Assembly (NCBI RefSeq): GCF_001510665.1 | Contig: NZ_LMTI01000002.1 | Location: 119,641 to 156,212 of the forward strand | Origin: Bacillus sp. FJAT-27445 | GTDB taxonomy: Bacteria; Bacillota; Bacilli; Bacillales; Cytobacillaceae | DNA: 36,572 nt | Direction: 5' to 3' | Shown: positions 1 to 7,562 of the stretch, in pieces | How positions within the stretch are numbered: position 1 is the first letter of the stretch | Layout of the letters: each line of letters starts with the position of its first letter | The notes under the pieces: model-generated | What the model saw: the letters and a program-made list of their open reading frames with translations, nothing else | What the model was told of the DNA's origin: nothing | Databases searched by the model: none | Position numbers and translations under genes: made by a program

Positions 1-1
1 G

Positions 2-104
2 CCACCCGGAATGGAAATCTAGAGACGCATTTTCATTTCAATTTATATTTTAAATTAAAAAAGACTGTAGGCAAACCCGAAACTCTTCGAGTTTGTCTAC
101 AGTC
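2..104 (+). repeat. Left arm of long inverted repeat with internal hairpin
   Basis: This roughly 103 bp segment reappears in reverse complement at 36461-36562 with only about four substitutions and one 1-base indel between arms. The outer part begins CCACCCGGAATGG, the middle is A/T rich, and the inner 42 bases (63-104) form a hairpin with a 14-bp stem, GACTGTAG.CAAAC against GTTTG.CTACAGTC. Outer sequences of this kind resemble short dispersed intergenic repeats of Bacillaceae (recollection, not searched). On the minus strand the hairpin is followed by a T tract, so it also serves as the terminator of prsW. Confidence 0.85.
57..104 (-). terminator. prsW terminator supplied by the repeat hairpin
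   Basis: Reading the minus strand, prsW stops at 113 and is followed 8 nt later by a 14-bp stem (CTACAGTC at the base) and then TTTTTT at 57-62. An alternative inner stem AAACTC/GAGTTT can also form within the loop. The terminator is carried inside the dispersed inverted repeat. Confidence 0.75.
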
Positions 105-112
105 TGACCTCT

Positions 113-805
113 TCATTGTGTATGAAGAGGTTTTTGTGGGGCGTATTGGTTTTTAAGGTGCGCGGCACTTAAAGCCCGAGCCTTTTTTACTTTCCGAAGC
201 CCTAGCCACCATAAGAAAATCATGAAAGGCATAATGTAATAGAGCCAGTGCTCCTGGGTTATTAGAATATAATCATAGGATCCATGGAGGAATACAGGTA
301 TGATGAGTGAAAGCCACATCCATTTTGCTGTCCGCTTCTGGCTGAATTTGCTTTTTCCCAAATAATATCCCATAATCACCCCAAATAAGGCATGGCTTGG
401 AACAGGAAGAAGAGCCCTTCCAATAGCATACTCGACACCGTTTCCAACTAAATAAAAAATATTTTCCACAGTGGCAAATCCAAGGGAGACAGCGGCGCCG
501 TATACAATCCCATCAAATGGTTCATCAAAAGCAATGTGCTGATAAACCGCATAATAAAGGACAAACCATTTAACAAACTCCTCGAATAAGCCTGAGGAAA
601 GATAAGCCTGCAGCCAGCCGGGAGGAAGTATGTTCTCAGCTTCCAGCACATGCTGAAGAAACATGATTGGAAAAACCAACAGCGCTCCGAAGAGAAAAGT
701 CCTGATTACAACCGGTAATGGCTCCGTTTCAACTTCATCCTTTAAATAAAAGTAACTTAACAACGCTAGGCCGGGTGCAATCCCGGCAGAAAAGATCCCC
801 AGCAT
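113..805 (-). CDS. prsW: PrsW, glutamic-type intramembrane protease
   Basis: Polytopic membrane protease. In B. subtilis PrsW makes the site-1 cut of the anti-sigma factor RsiW and so starts activation of the envelope-stress factor SigW. The 230-residue protein is close to the usual size (about 218). It shows the family motifs: EEFVK with E75 and E76 at the same positions as the B. subtilis catalytic pair, FATVEN at 110-115, and the later SHALFG segment with H138. Several hydrophobic helices span the protein. The ATG at 805 is preceded by AAGAGGG. The gene is monocistronic in appearance: asparaginase lies 110 bp upstream and the repeat-borne terminator follows directly. No sigW/rsiW pair is in the window, so its substrate must be encoded elsewhere, unless it acts on another anti-sigma factor. 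Confidence 0.93.
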   Translation of the reverse strand: MLGIFSAGIAPGLALLSYFYLKDEVETEPLPVVIRTFLFGALLVFPIMFLQHVLEAENILPPGWLQAYLSSGLFEEFVKWFVLYYAVYQHIAFDEPFDGIVYGAAVSLGFATVENIFYLVGNGVEYAIGRALLPVPSHALFGVIMGYYLGKSKFSQKRTAKWMWLSLIIPVFLHGSYDYILITQEHWLYYIMPFMIFLWWLGLRKVKKARALSAAHLKNQYAPQKPLHTQ

Positions 806-915
806 GCACTGCCCTCTTTTCTAGTAAAATGGGAAATGAATCCCTGCTTTTCTTACATGGTACCATGCCGAGGCGTCAAAGAAAATGGAAGAATACTCCG
901 GGTTGAAAACCTAAT

Positions 916-1872
916 TTAGAAAGCAACCAGGGGTTCGCCGCTGGCAAGTGCAACGCCAAGCTTAATCCTTGCCTTTTTCGAATCATTGTCACTCCCAAGG
1001 ATAACGCCCTTCGTAACAAGATCAAAAGCGCTCCCTTTGTAATCATAGGTCGTATAGACCGCTCCCTCTTCGGCGCTGGTCGTAATCACGACGATAATGC
1101 CTGCAGCGATTGCCTTTTCAATTTCATCCATCATGAGCGGGGCGACCTGCCCTCTCCCAACTCCTTCAAGGATAAGTCCCTTTGCACCGTTTTCCCTGGC
1201 AGCTTTGACAAATATCCCGTCACCGCCGATATAGCATTTAATAATGTCGATTCTTGGAATTGAATCCCTCAGTTTATAAACTTCCCTTTTAATTGGCTTT
1301 TGGTAAACGAATACCTCATCATTGTCAATTATCCCGAGATAACCGAAGCGAAACGAGTTAAATCCTTGGATGTTGGAAGCATGTTCTTTTTTCACATACC
1401 TTGCAGCAAAAATGCGTTCGTTGAATACGACGACTGTCCCTATTCCCTGCATGTCCGGAGAGCATGCAGTATAAATGGCGTGGCGCAAATTTATGAAAAC
1501 GTCACTTCCCAAATCTTGAGGGGAGCGTTGGGAGCCTGTCATAACGACAGGGCGTTTATCATCAACTGTCAAATCAAGAAAATATGCGCTCTCCTCAAGA
1601 GTGTCAGTTCCATGGGTGACAACCACGCCAGAAATATTTTCGTCCTTAAAATAGTCTTCAATTTTTGTCTTTAAATAAACAAGGTCTTCGAAGGTTATAT
1701 GCATACTTGCTTTTTGGAAAACAGATTCCACGATCACTTCGATATTTGCAGGTAATTTGCACATACCAACAAGTTCTTCGCCTGTCAATTCCCCAGAAGC
1801 AAGCTTGCCGGAAGCCTTATTCGGTTTGCTTGCAATTGTGCCGCCCGTCGTCAATAAAACTACCTTCCTCAT
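916..1872 (-). CDS. L-asparaginase
   Basis: Hydrolyses L-asparagine to aspartate and ammonia. The 318-residue protein begins directly with the N-terminal nucleophile motif TTGGTIAS (T12) and carries the second signature THGTDTLEES at 86-95, which supplies the Thr-Asp pair of the catalytic site. There is no signal peptide, so it should be cytoplasmic. The ATG at 1872 follows GGGTGATGG. It sits downstream of ypdA with its own likely extended -10 promoter in the 54-bp gap. B. subtilis has two asparaginases (ansA, ansZ); neither is at this location, so I give no symbol. Next to glutamate dehydrogenase, a nitrogen and amino-acid catabolic role is a reasonable inference. Confidence 0.93.
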   Translation of the reverse strand: MRKVVLLTTGGTIASKPNKASGKLASGELTGEELVGMCKLPANIEVIVESVFQKASMHITFEDLVYLKTKIEDYFKDENISGVVVTHGTDTLEESAYFLDLTVDDKRPVVMTGSQRSPQDLGSDVFINLRHAIYTACSPDMQGIGTVVVFNERIFAARYVKKEHASNIQGFNSFRFGYLGIIDNDEVFVYQKPIKREVYKLRDSIPRIDIIKCYIGGDGIFVKAARENGAKGLILEGVGRGQVAPLMMDEIEKAIAAGIIVVITTSAEEGAVYTTYDYKGSAFDLVTKGVILGSDNDSKKARIKLGVALASGEPLVAF

Positions 1873-1908
1873 TCCATCACCCTGCGTTCCTAATTTATTT
1901 GCAAAGCT

Positions 1909-1914
1909 ATTATA
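1909..1914 (-). promoter_or_regulatory. Extended -10 element before the asparaginase gene
   Basis: The minus strand reads TGGTATAAT, an extended -10 (TGnTATAAT) about 37 nt before the ATG. No good -35 hexamer is seen; the upstream part lies in the end of ypdA. Confidence 0.55.
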
Positions 1915-1926
1915 CCAGAATGGTGA

Positions 1927-2895
1927 TTAGGCATGATTCCTTTTGACTATCTCAGATGCAATTAACCCCCCGTGGAATCTTCCATTTTCAATAAATATTT
2001 CATTTGCGTTGTTGCCTGCCGCAATTACCCCTGCTATAAAAATACCGGGTAGATTCGTTTCCATTGTATCAGGATTAAAGAGCGGCCGGCCAGATTCCGG
2101 GTCAATATCCACGCCTATTTTCCTAAGAAATCCATGGTCGGGACGGTAGCCGGTCATGGCAAAAACAAAATCATTCTGGATGGTAAAGAGCTTTCCCCCC
2201 TTTTCGTATACAACCGATTCTTCGGTAATTTCCTTAATATGCGCTTCAAATTCCATCCGAATTGACCCACTCCGGACAAGCGAGTCGAATTCCGGTAAAA
2301 TCCATGGTTTAACGCTTGGTGAATAGGCGCTTCCCCTGTATAAAACAGTAACCCTTGCACCTGCTTTATGAAGCTCGATTGCCGCATCCACACTTGAGTT
2401 CTTTCCGCCAATTACACAAACATCTTTATCAAAATAAGGATGGGCTTCCTTGAAATAATGGAAAACCTTTGGAAGTCCTTCACCCGGTATTTGCATCATA
2501 TTAGGATTATCATAGTATCCAGTAGCGATGACAACATTGGAGGTCTCATAGGTTGACTTATCCGTCTCTACTCTATACAGATCCCCTGCGGCGTAAATAT
2601 TTTCTGCTCTTTCAAAAGAGTTTATCCTCAGACCCTTCCGCTTTACCACTTCCCGATAATAAACGAGAGCCTGCAGCCTGACAGGCTTATAATTGTCTGT
2701 AATGAAAGGGACGTCGCCAATTTCAAGCTTTTCACTAGTACTGAAGAAAGTTTGGTGGGTTGGATAATGATAGATTGAATTTACTATATTACCCTTTTCT
2801 ATTATAAGGGGATTTTTCCCTGCTTCCTTTAATGAAATGGCTGCTGCGAGCCCACATGGGCCTCCCCCGATGATTAATACGTCTTCTTTTTGCAT
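1927..2895 (-). CDS. ypdA: YpdA, bacillithiol disulfide reductase family (Bdr)
   Basis: FAD/NADPH oxidoreductase that is known in Firmicutes to reduce bacillithiol disulfide, keeping the low-molecular-weight thiol pool reduced. The N-terminal Rossmann motif is GGGPCG, and a second dinucleotide motif GGKNSS lies mid-protein. I chose ATG 2895 over the in-frame GTG 9 nt upstream because TTGGAG sits properly before it; with this start the cysteine of GGGPCG is residue 14, the position of the functional Cys14 in the Staphylococcus aureus enzyme. Length is 322 residues, the family norm. It follows gudB after a strong terminator, as in B. subtilis gene order. High confidence in family; the substrate is inferred from the homologues. 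Confidence 0.93.
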   Translation of the reverse strand: MQKEDVLIIGGGPCGLAAAISLKEAGKNPLIIEKGNIVNSIYHYPTHQTFFSTSEKLEIGDVPFITDNYKPVRLQALVYYREVVKRKGLRINSFERAENIYAAGDLYRVETDKSTYETSNVVIATGYYDNPNMMQIPGEGLPKVFHYFKEAHPYFDKDVCVIGGKNSSVDAAIELHKAGARVTVLYRGSAYSPSVKPWILPEFDSLVRSGSIRMEFEAHIKEITEESVVYEKGGKLFTIQNDFVFAMTGYRPDHGFLRKIGVDIDPESGRPLFNPDTMETNLPGIFIAGVIAAGNNANEIFIENGRFHGGLIASEIVKRNHA

Positions 2896-2991
2896 GGTGG
2901 TCACTCCAATTCATTTTTCCTAAACAAAAAGCGCAAGCACTTATTTCGAGCTATGCACTATGTTCTATTTTATAATTTCCTAGATACGAAC

Positions 2992-3027
2992 AAAAAAATC
3001 TCCCATCATATAATGATAGGAGATTTT
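2992..3027 (-). terminator. gudB terminator
   Basis: The minus strand forms a stem AAAATCTCC/GGAGATTTT (arms 3019-3027 and 2995-3003) continued by ATCAT/ATGAT after one mismatch, followed by a run of seven T. It lies about 50 bp past the gudB stop. Confidence 0.85.
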
Positions 3028-3079
3028 CCTTCAAGTTTCAATGTTGAATACTATCCTAACCGCTAATCTGGGTTAAGCT

Positions 3080-4354
3080 TTAAATCCAGCCCCTGAAACG
3101 GCTTGCTTCCGCCATTTTTCGCACACCGACCATATAAGCTGCCAAGCGCATATCTACACGGCGGTTTTGAGCGGTTTCATATATATTTTCAAATGATTTT
3201 ACCATGACTTTTTCCAATTTCTCTTCGACTTCTTCTTCAGACCAATAGTAGCCCTGATTGTTCTGGACCCACTCAAAATAGGAAACTGTTACTCCACCAG
3301 CTGAAGCAAGTACATCCGGTACTAACAGGATTCCCCGCTCGGTCAGAATTTCTGTCGCCTCAAGCGTAGTCGGCCCGTTTGCAGCCTCAACCACAATGCT
3401 TGCGCGAATATTATGTGCATTCTCTTCGGTAATTTGGTTTTCAATGGCTGCAGGCACCAGGATGTCGCAATCAAGTTCAAGCAATTCCTTATTTGTAATC
3501 GTATTATTGAATAGTTTGGTAACCGTGCCAAAGCTGTCACGGCGATCCAGCAAATAATCAATATCTAAGCCATTCGGGTCATACAGGGCACCATAAGCAT
3601 CTGAGATTCCAATGACTTTCGCGCCTGCATCGTGCATGAATTTGGACAGGAAGCTTCCAGCATTCCCGAATCCCTGGACGACAACCCTTGCACCGACAAG
3701 CTCGATGCCTCTTTTCTTGGCTGCCTCACGGATACAGAGTGTAACACCTTTTGCTGTTGCTGATTCACGGCCATGTGAACCACCAAGGACTATTGGCTTC
3801 CCTGTAATAAATCCAGGTGAGTTGAATTCATCAATACGGCTATATTCATCCATCATCCAGGCCATGATTTGTGAGTTTGTAAAAACATCCGGCGCAGGAA
3901 TATCCTTCGTAGGGCCAACAATCTGGCTAATGGCTCTTACATAACCTCGGCTCAATCTTTCAAGTTCCCTGAACGACATGACACGGGGATCACAGATGAT
4001 TCCACCCTTCCCCCCTCCGTATGGAAGGTCGACAATTCCGCATTTAAGGCTCATCCAAATTGAAAGGGCTTTAACTTCTTTCTCTGTTACATTCGGATGG
4101 AATCGGATTCCTCCCTTAGTTGGGCCAACCGCGTCGTTATGCTGAGCCCTGTAGCCAGTAAATATTTTAGTAGTGCCATCATCCATACGGACTGGAATCT
4201 TTACTGTCATCATTCGGATCGGCTCTTTTAAAAGCTCGTACACTTCCTCTGGATAACCCAGTTTTTCCAACGCACTATGGATTACCGTTTGTGTCGATTT
4301 CAGTACATCATGCTTTTCAAGATTATTGCTTTCATTACCATTCCCCGCTGCCAT
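3080..4354 (-). CDS. gudB: NAD-dependent glutamate dehydrogenase
   Basis: Oxidatively deaminates glutamate to 2-oxoglutarate and ammonia, linking amino-acid breakdown to the TCA cycle. The 424-residue protein has the Glu/Leu/Phe/Val dehydrogenase signature around PYGGGKGG (catalytic Lys116), the GPTKGGIRFHP segment at 77-87, and a C-terminal nucleotide-binding half with VVQGFGNAGS. Near residues 91-97 it reads EKEVKAL with a single VKA; the inactive allele of B. subtilis 168 has a 9-bp duplication here, so this is the active form. The ATG follows a near-perfect AGGAGG. Gene order next to ypdA supports gudB rather than rocG, but both are close paralogues. A SigA promoter and a perfect cre match lie upstream. 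Confidence 0.95.
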   Translation of the reverse strand: MAAGNGNESNNLEKHDVLKSTQTVIHSALEKLGYPEEVYELLKEPIRMMTVKIPVRMDDGTTKIFTGYRAQHNDAVGPTKGGIRFHPNVTEKEVKALSIWMSLKCGIVDLPYGGGKGGIICDPRVMSFRELERLSRGYVRAISQIVGPTKDIPAPDVFTNSQIMAWMMDEYSRIDEFNSPGFITGKPIVLGGSHGRESATAKGVTLCIREAAKKRGIELVGARVVVQGFGNAGSFLSKFMHDAGAKVIGISDAYGALYDPNGLDIDYLLDRRDSFGTVTKLFNNTITNKELLELDCDILVPAAIENQITEENAHNIRASIVVEAANGPTTLEATEILTERGILLVPDVLASAGGVTVSYFEWVQNNQGYYWSEEEVEEKLEKVMVKSFENIYETAQNRRVDMRLAAYMVGVRKMAEASRFRGWI

Positions 4355-4406
4355 TTGTAAACCTCCTAAGATATCACTGCTCGAAAGTTCTTGGCTTTCA
4401 TGACAT

Positions 4407-4434
4407 AGTATACACGTTTAGTCAATTAATGCAA
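4407..4434 (-). promoter_or_regulatory. SigA-type promoter of gudB
   Basis: Minus strand TTGCAT (4434-4429), 16-nt spacer, TATACT (4412-4407), about 50 nt upstream of the gudB start codon. Confidence 0.6.
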
Positions 4435-4474
4435 GGATAAAAATCAGCAATTCTGTCTATTCGGACAAGATGTT

Positions 4475-4488
4475 TGTAAGCGTTAACA
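4475..4488. promoter_or_regulatory. Catabolite-responsive element (cre) upstream of gudB
   Basis: TGTAAGCGTTAACA matches the CcpA consensus TGWAANCGNTNWCA at all 14 positions. It lies roughly 40 bp upstream of the proposed gudB -35, not downstream as in a typical roadblock site, so its effect could be repression or activation. Binding is inferred. Confidence 0.65.
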
Positions 4489-4674
4489 AGGCGCTACAAC
4501 AACGTTTTATTGCCATTAGCCACGCAACATCTCCGCTAGGAATAGCGATGGAATAGGATTCATCGGGCGGCTGTTGGAATGCCAACCAAAAGTGTCCTAA
4601 ACTGGATGAGGAAAAGTTCCATGCAGAAGGGAAAGGTCCAATTGATTAAAGTTCACATCATTGGCAAAATTGGA
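4489..4674. other. Non-coding stretch between mecB and gudB control region
   Basis: Together with the gudB promoter and cre site this fills the 356-bp gap before gudB. I see no supported reading frame; a small 5-bp hairpin (CGCTA/TAGCG near 4532-4545) is the only structure noted. No recognisable element. Confidence 0.5.
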
Positions 4675-4713
4675 CAAAAAAATAGCCGGCTCGACAATTA
4701 CGAGTGCCGCCTA
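4675..4713 (-). terminator. mecB terminator overlapping the stop codon
   Basis: On the minus strand an imperfect G/C-rich stem (GGCACTCG opposite CGAG.CC, extended by TAG/CTA) starts in the mecB TAG stop and ends in seven to eight T at 4682-4675. Confidence 0.7.
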
Positions 4714-5289
4714 TCGAAAGTACTTTAAAATTGTTTCCACTGCATTTTCCTTCATAATCAAATTTCCATACTCCTGAAGGAAATGAGGGCTCATAATGGA
4801 GGCGTTTCCATATTCAGCCATAATTGAAGCATTCCTTTCCGCATCGACTGGCGAAACGTCAAAAAGCAAAAAATATTTGCCTTTCATCGTATATAAGCTG
4901 CCTCCCGCTGCAGAAAGAGATGATAGCCGCTTAGCGAGTTGGATGACCTCCTCCAACCCTTCAAACTCGAATAAAAACTTTTCATGGCCTTCAACCGTCA
5001 CCTGCATTTCAATAAATCCGTCATACAGAAGTTCTTCCTCTTCTACGCTTCCATTAACCGTAATAATCATGACCATGCCTTGGGCCTGGAGCGAAAATAC
5101 CTCGACTGCTACTGCACCCTGTATGTCAACATCGAATTCCTCGCTTGCTTCTTCCAGCATATCCTGAAAGAGCTGCCGCCATTTCAGCGTATCTTTCAAA
5201 ATATCATCCTTGGATAAACCCCTTTCAAAAAGGTCATCCGAGGTAATAAAAATCTTAATCTTATTAGCCGTTATACGTTCAAGACGCAT
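4711..5289 (-). CDS. mecB: Adaptor protein MecB (YpbH), MecA paralogue
   Basis: MecA-family adaptor that delivers substrates to the ClpCP protease; in B. subtilis the paralogue YpbH/MecB affects competence and sporulation. The 192-residue protein starts MRLERI and has an N-terminal substrate-binding half rich in acidic residues, the conserved AVEVFSLQAQGMV segment near 80, and a C-terminal ClpC-binding half ending ETILKYFR. I set the start at ATG 5289, since GGGGGCGGGAGC just before it is the ribosome site and would otherwise be translated, and family members begin MRLER or MEIER. It lies 40 bp after a MerR-like regulator gene. Gene order (next to the ypb cluster) supports MecB rather than MecA. 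Confidence 0.92.
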   Translation of the reverse strand: MRLERITANKIKIFITSDDLFERGLSKDDILKDTLKWRQLFQDMLEEASEEFDVDIQGAVAVEVFSLQAQGMVMIITVNGSVEEEELLYDGFIEMQVTVEGHEKFLFEFEGLEEVIQLAKRLSSLSAAGGSLYTMKGKYFLLFDVSPVDAERNASIMAEYGNASIMSPHFLQEYGNLIMKENAVETILKYFR

Positions 5290-5329
5290 GCTCCCGCCCC
5301 CTGCCATGAACTCTTATGTTCAGTTTATG

Positions 5330-6262
5330 TCAGTGCGGGATGTTGGTGAATGGTTTAGCATTGTCCAACCTCGCCTTAATCCATTCAGCCCATTCAGCTG
5401 GAGTTTCCCCGAGGTAGAGATGCATAGATGAGCCCTGCTGGCCATTGGCGGCTAATTGCCTTAACCCTGGTCCACCAGCTCCAATCTTCATAGCCGGAAC
5501 CAGCTGTTCCCAACGGGGGGAAAGGTCCACTAATAATTTTGCACTTTCATCTGACGTGCAAGAAAAAAATACGAAACGCGGTTTTATTTCCACTATTGCC
5601 TGTTCAATGTCTTCATCCGTAAGCCCTCCGCCTAAATAGACAATCTCAAATCCTCTTATCTTGAGAAAAGCGGTAAAAAGGACAATCCAAAACTCTTCCA
5701 GCTCGCCGGGCGCGCAAAGCGTTATCACTTTTGGGAGAAACTTTTTTCCCGCCGTTGATTTAATAGCACCTTCAAGCCTCGAGCGTATAATTGCAGATCC
5801 AAACCGAATTTGGGCATTGTTTAGCTCCCCCTTTTTCAGGAGTCTATTCATATCTGTTAGTAAAGGGAGGTAAATTCCCGAGAGAGCCGCTTCGAAGGAA
5901 TAAGTGCTGAAACAGGTATCGAAGGCACGATGGGCGCTCCCTTCGTCAAATTGGCGGAATGCATCCAAAATAATACTTCGATCGTGGTCCTGTCGTCCGA
6001 TGGTCCTTTTTTCCACATTACCGGCAAGCTGCCCGGGTCCCAACTGGGCAACAGCCTGTCCGATTGTAAAACCTTCTTCAATCATGGCGATAATTTCCTG
6101 CAATGTCTCCAGTTGGCTTTCCGAATAAAGCCGATGGCCGGAAGCGCTCCTGCCTGGTGAAATAACCCCGTAGCGCCTTTCCCATGCCCTAAGGGTACCA
6201 GGCTGAATTCCGAGCATTTTAGATACTGCTTTTATATTGTATTTTCCATCCCGTGCTGGCAA
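5330..6262 (-). CDS. MerR-family regulator with B12-binding-like domains
   Basis: Architecture resembles the light-sensing CarH/LitR repressors: MerR helix-turn-helix at about 8-75 (YNIKAVSKMLGIQPGTLRAW), a four-helix domain at about 90-172, and a Rossmann-like cobalamin-domain fold at about 178-300. The cobalamin ligands appear lost. The usual W-x9-EH of the helical domain reads with L at the W position and I152-R153 in place of Glu-His, and the E-x-H-x-x-G loop reads GELEEFW (E189 where His is expected). It therefore probably senses something else or acts without cofactor. Start is TTG 6262 after GGAGGAG; a nearer ATG is out of frame and too close. It stands between ypbG and mecB, where B. 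subtilis has no such gene as I recall. Confidence 0.85.
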   Translation of the reverse strand: MPARDGKYNIKAVSKMLGIQPGTLRAWERRYGVISPGRSASGHRLYSESQLETLQEIIAMIEEGFTIGQAVAQLGPGQLAGNVEKRTIGRQDHDRSIILDAFRQFDEGSAHRAFDTCFSTYSFEAALSGIYLPLLTDMNRLLKKGELNNAQIRFGSAIIRSRLEGAIKSTAGKKFLPKVITLCAPGELEEFWIVLFTAFLKIRGFEIVYLGGGLTDEDIEQAIVEIKPRFVFFSCTSDESAKLLVDLSPRWEQLVPAMKIGAGGPGLRQLAANGQQGSSMHLYLGETPAEWAEWIKARLDNAKPFTNIPH

Positions 6263-6336
6263 GGCATTCTCCTCCGTTCACCATCGTCACGCCTGCAGTG
6301 GCGGATTACTCCTCGAGCTTCCTTTAAAAAATTGTC

Positions 6337-7119
6337 CTATTCGCTATCGTTTCCGTGTTTCAAATAAATCAGATGGCATTCGGAGTGAACCCCGAGCCGC
6401 AACGGGACACCTGTCGTGCCATATCCACTGCTGATTAATCGGACCACGCCTCCAACTCGGTCAATGCCTCCCTTTTTAAATGGGCCAAAACCGAAAATGC
6501 GTATTTGCCCTCCATGGGTATGTCCGCTTAAAAGAAGGGATATTCCATCCTCCGGCTTTATTTTTCCAATAATCTTCGGATTATGGCTTACAAGGACAGT
6601 AAACACTCCACGTTCGGCATCCGATAAAGCCAAATCCAGTCTGTCCTTATTAAGGCCAGCATCATCAACCCCTAATAGGATGAACTTGTCCCCTTCCGCG
6701 GATTCAAATCTTGCAGCTGTATTATCTAGGATTTTAACATTCAGGTCGAGCAGCAGGGCGTCAAGATCCCGATATTCTCCCTCGTAGTCATTGTTTCCCC
6801 ACACAAAATAGACAGGGGCAATCGATTGAAGCTTAAGGATGTTTGATTTAACCCTTGCAAGGGAAACCCCTTTTTCTCTTAAGTCCCCACCAATAATAAC
6901 GATATCTGCTTTTCCTTTAATGGCTGCAATTATTTTTTCGGAAACGGTCCTCCGATGGATATCGGATATAAAAAAAATCTTTAAAGTGCCAAAAGACTTC
7001 GGAAACTTCTCAAATTTCATTTCATGATCAACCACATTATTCCCGAACGCCAAAAAAGCCATATACAAAAGGAGGAAGAACCCTGCAGCAACAATTGCCG
7101 CTACTGTATATAAAGCCAT
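6337..7119 (-). CDS. ypbG: YpbG-like membrane-anchored metallophosphoesterase
   Basis: Calcineurin-like phosphoesterase with an N-terminal transmembrane anchor (about 5-26). All metal-site motifs are present: DIH (53-55), GGD (77-79), GNND (108-111), SHNP with H179, and GHTHGGQ (199-205). The catalytic domain is likely on one face of the membrane; the substrate is not known to me. The 260-residue size fits the YpbG family. ATG 7119 follows GGAGGGAG. It is preceded 27 bp upstream by a small membrane-protein gene on the same strand and followed 74 bp later by the MerR-like gene, so the three may be cotranscribed. Confidence 0.9.
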   Translation of the reverse strand: MALYTVAAIVAAGFFLLLYMAFLAFGNNVVDHEMKFEKFPKSFGTLKIFFISDIHRRTVSEKIIAAIKGKADIVIIGGDLREKGVSLARVKSNILKLQSIAPVYFVWGNNDYEGEYRDLDALLLDLNVKILDNTAARFESAEGDKFILLGVDDAGLNKDRLDLALSDAERGVFTVLVSHNPKIIGKIKPEDGISLLLSGHTHGGQIRIFGFGPFKKGGIDRVGGVVRLISSGYGTTGVPLRLGVHSECHLIYLKHGNDSE

Positions 7120-7146
7120 CCCGAATCCGCTCCCTCCACTATATAT

Positions 7147-7509
7147 CTATACGTATAGTGAAATGATACCATAAACCAGGCTCGAACCGAAGAGCACAAG
7201 CGTATGTACAGGAGATAAAGAGAACAATGCTCCATACACAAGAACAAAGCCAACTATCCCTGCCGCGGCATGGGGAACAGCAAACCCCTGCTTTTTTTGC
7301 CTGCTTCTTTTCATAAAAAAATGAAAAAAATAGGCATTTACCACCAGGCTTGAACAAAAAGCGATACCCGCAGCCAGAAACTCAACAGGACGGAACACAA
7401 GTCCCAGCAAAAAATCATGCACGTCAAAAGGCGTTGCAATCTCCATCCATTCAATGAAAAAGTATCCGCTCAAAAATGATGCAATCATCCAAACTATAGC
7501 AACAATCAT
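7147..7509 (-). CDS. Small membrane protein of unknown function
   Basis: A 120-residue hydrophobic protein with three or four predicted membrane segments: about 1-19, 36-58, and two near 80-120, separated by a short basic stretch (KRSRQKK). I do not recognise a family. I prefer ATG 7509 over upstream in-frame starts because GGGGGG lies 6-7 nt before it. That G run is also the 3' arm of the terminator of the preceding CBS-domain gene, so the ribosome site is embedded in a terminator hairpin. The gene lies 27 bp upstream of ypbG, suggesting membrane cotranscription partners. Codon pattern looks like its neighbours. Confidence 0.7.
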   Translation of the reverse strand: MIVAIVWMIASFLSGYFFIEWMEIATPFDVHDFLLGLVFRPVEFLAAGIAFCSSLVVNAYFFHFFMKRSRQKKQGFAVPHAAAGIVGFVLVYGALFSLSPVHTLVLFGSSLVYGIISLYV

Positions 7510-7510
7510 G

Positions 7511-7540
7511 AAAAAACCCCCCATATTAGCGTATGAGGGG
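7511..7540 (-). terminator. Terminator after the CBS-domain gene, overlapping the next ribosome site
   Basis: Minus strand stem CCCC.CATA/TATGGGG followed by TTTTTT (7516-7511). The GGGGGG arm is the only Shine-Dalgarno candidate for the membrane gene starting at 7509. Confidence 0.65.
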
Positions 7541-7562
7541 CTAGCAGGCAACTTGCCTTTTC

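Noticed and set aside
1300-1674. 124-codon plus-strand frame within the asparaginase gene
   Set aside because: Antisense shadow of a full-length enzyme gene.
2925-2940. AAAAAGCGCAAGCAC as a remnant of the GCGCAAGCGC repeat seen at 29152
   Set aside because: Only about 13 bases match and no partner arm or flanking element is present.
3362-4354. Possible inactive glutamate dehydrogenase as in the laboratory B. subtilis allele
   Set aside because: The VKA tripeptide is present once (94-96), so the inactivating duplication is absent.
7147-7158. CTATACGTATAG perfect palindrome as an operator for ypbG
   Set aside because: It coincides with the last codons and stop of the membrane-protein gene, is A/T rich and short, and no promoter lies beside it.
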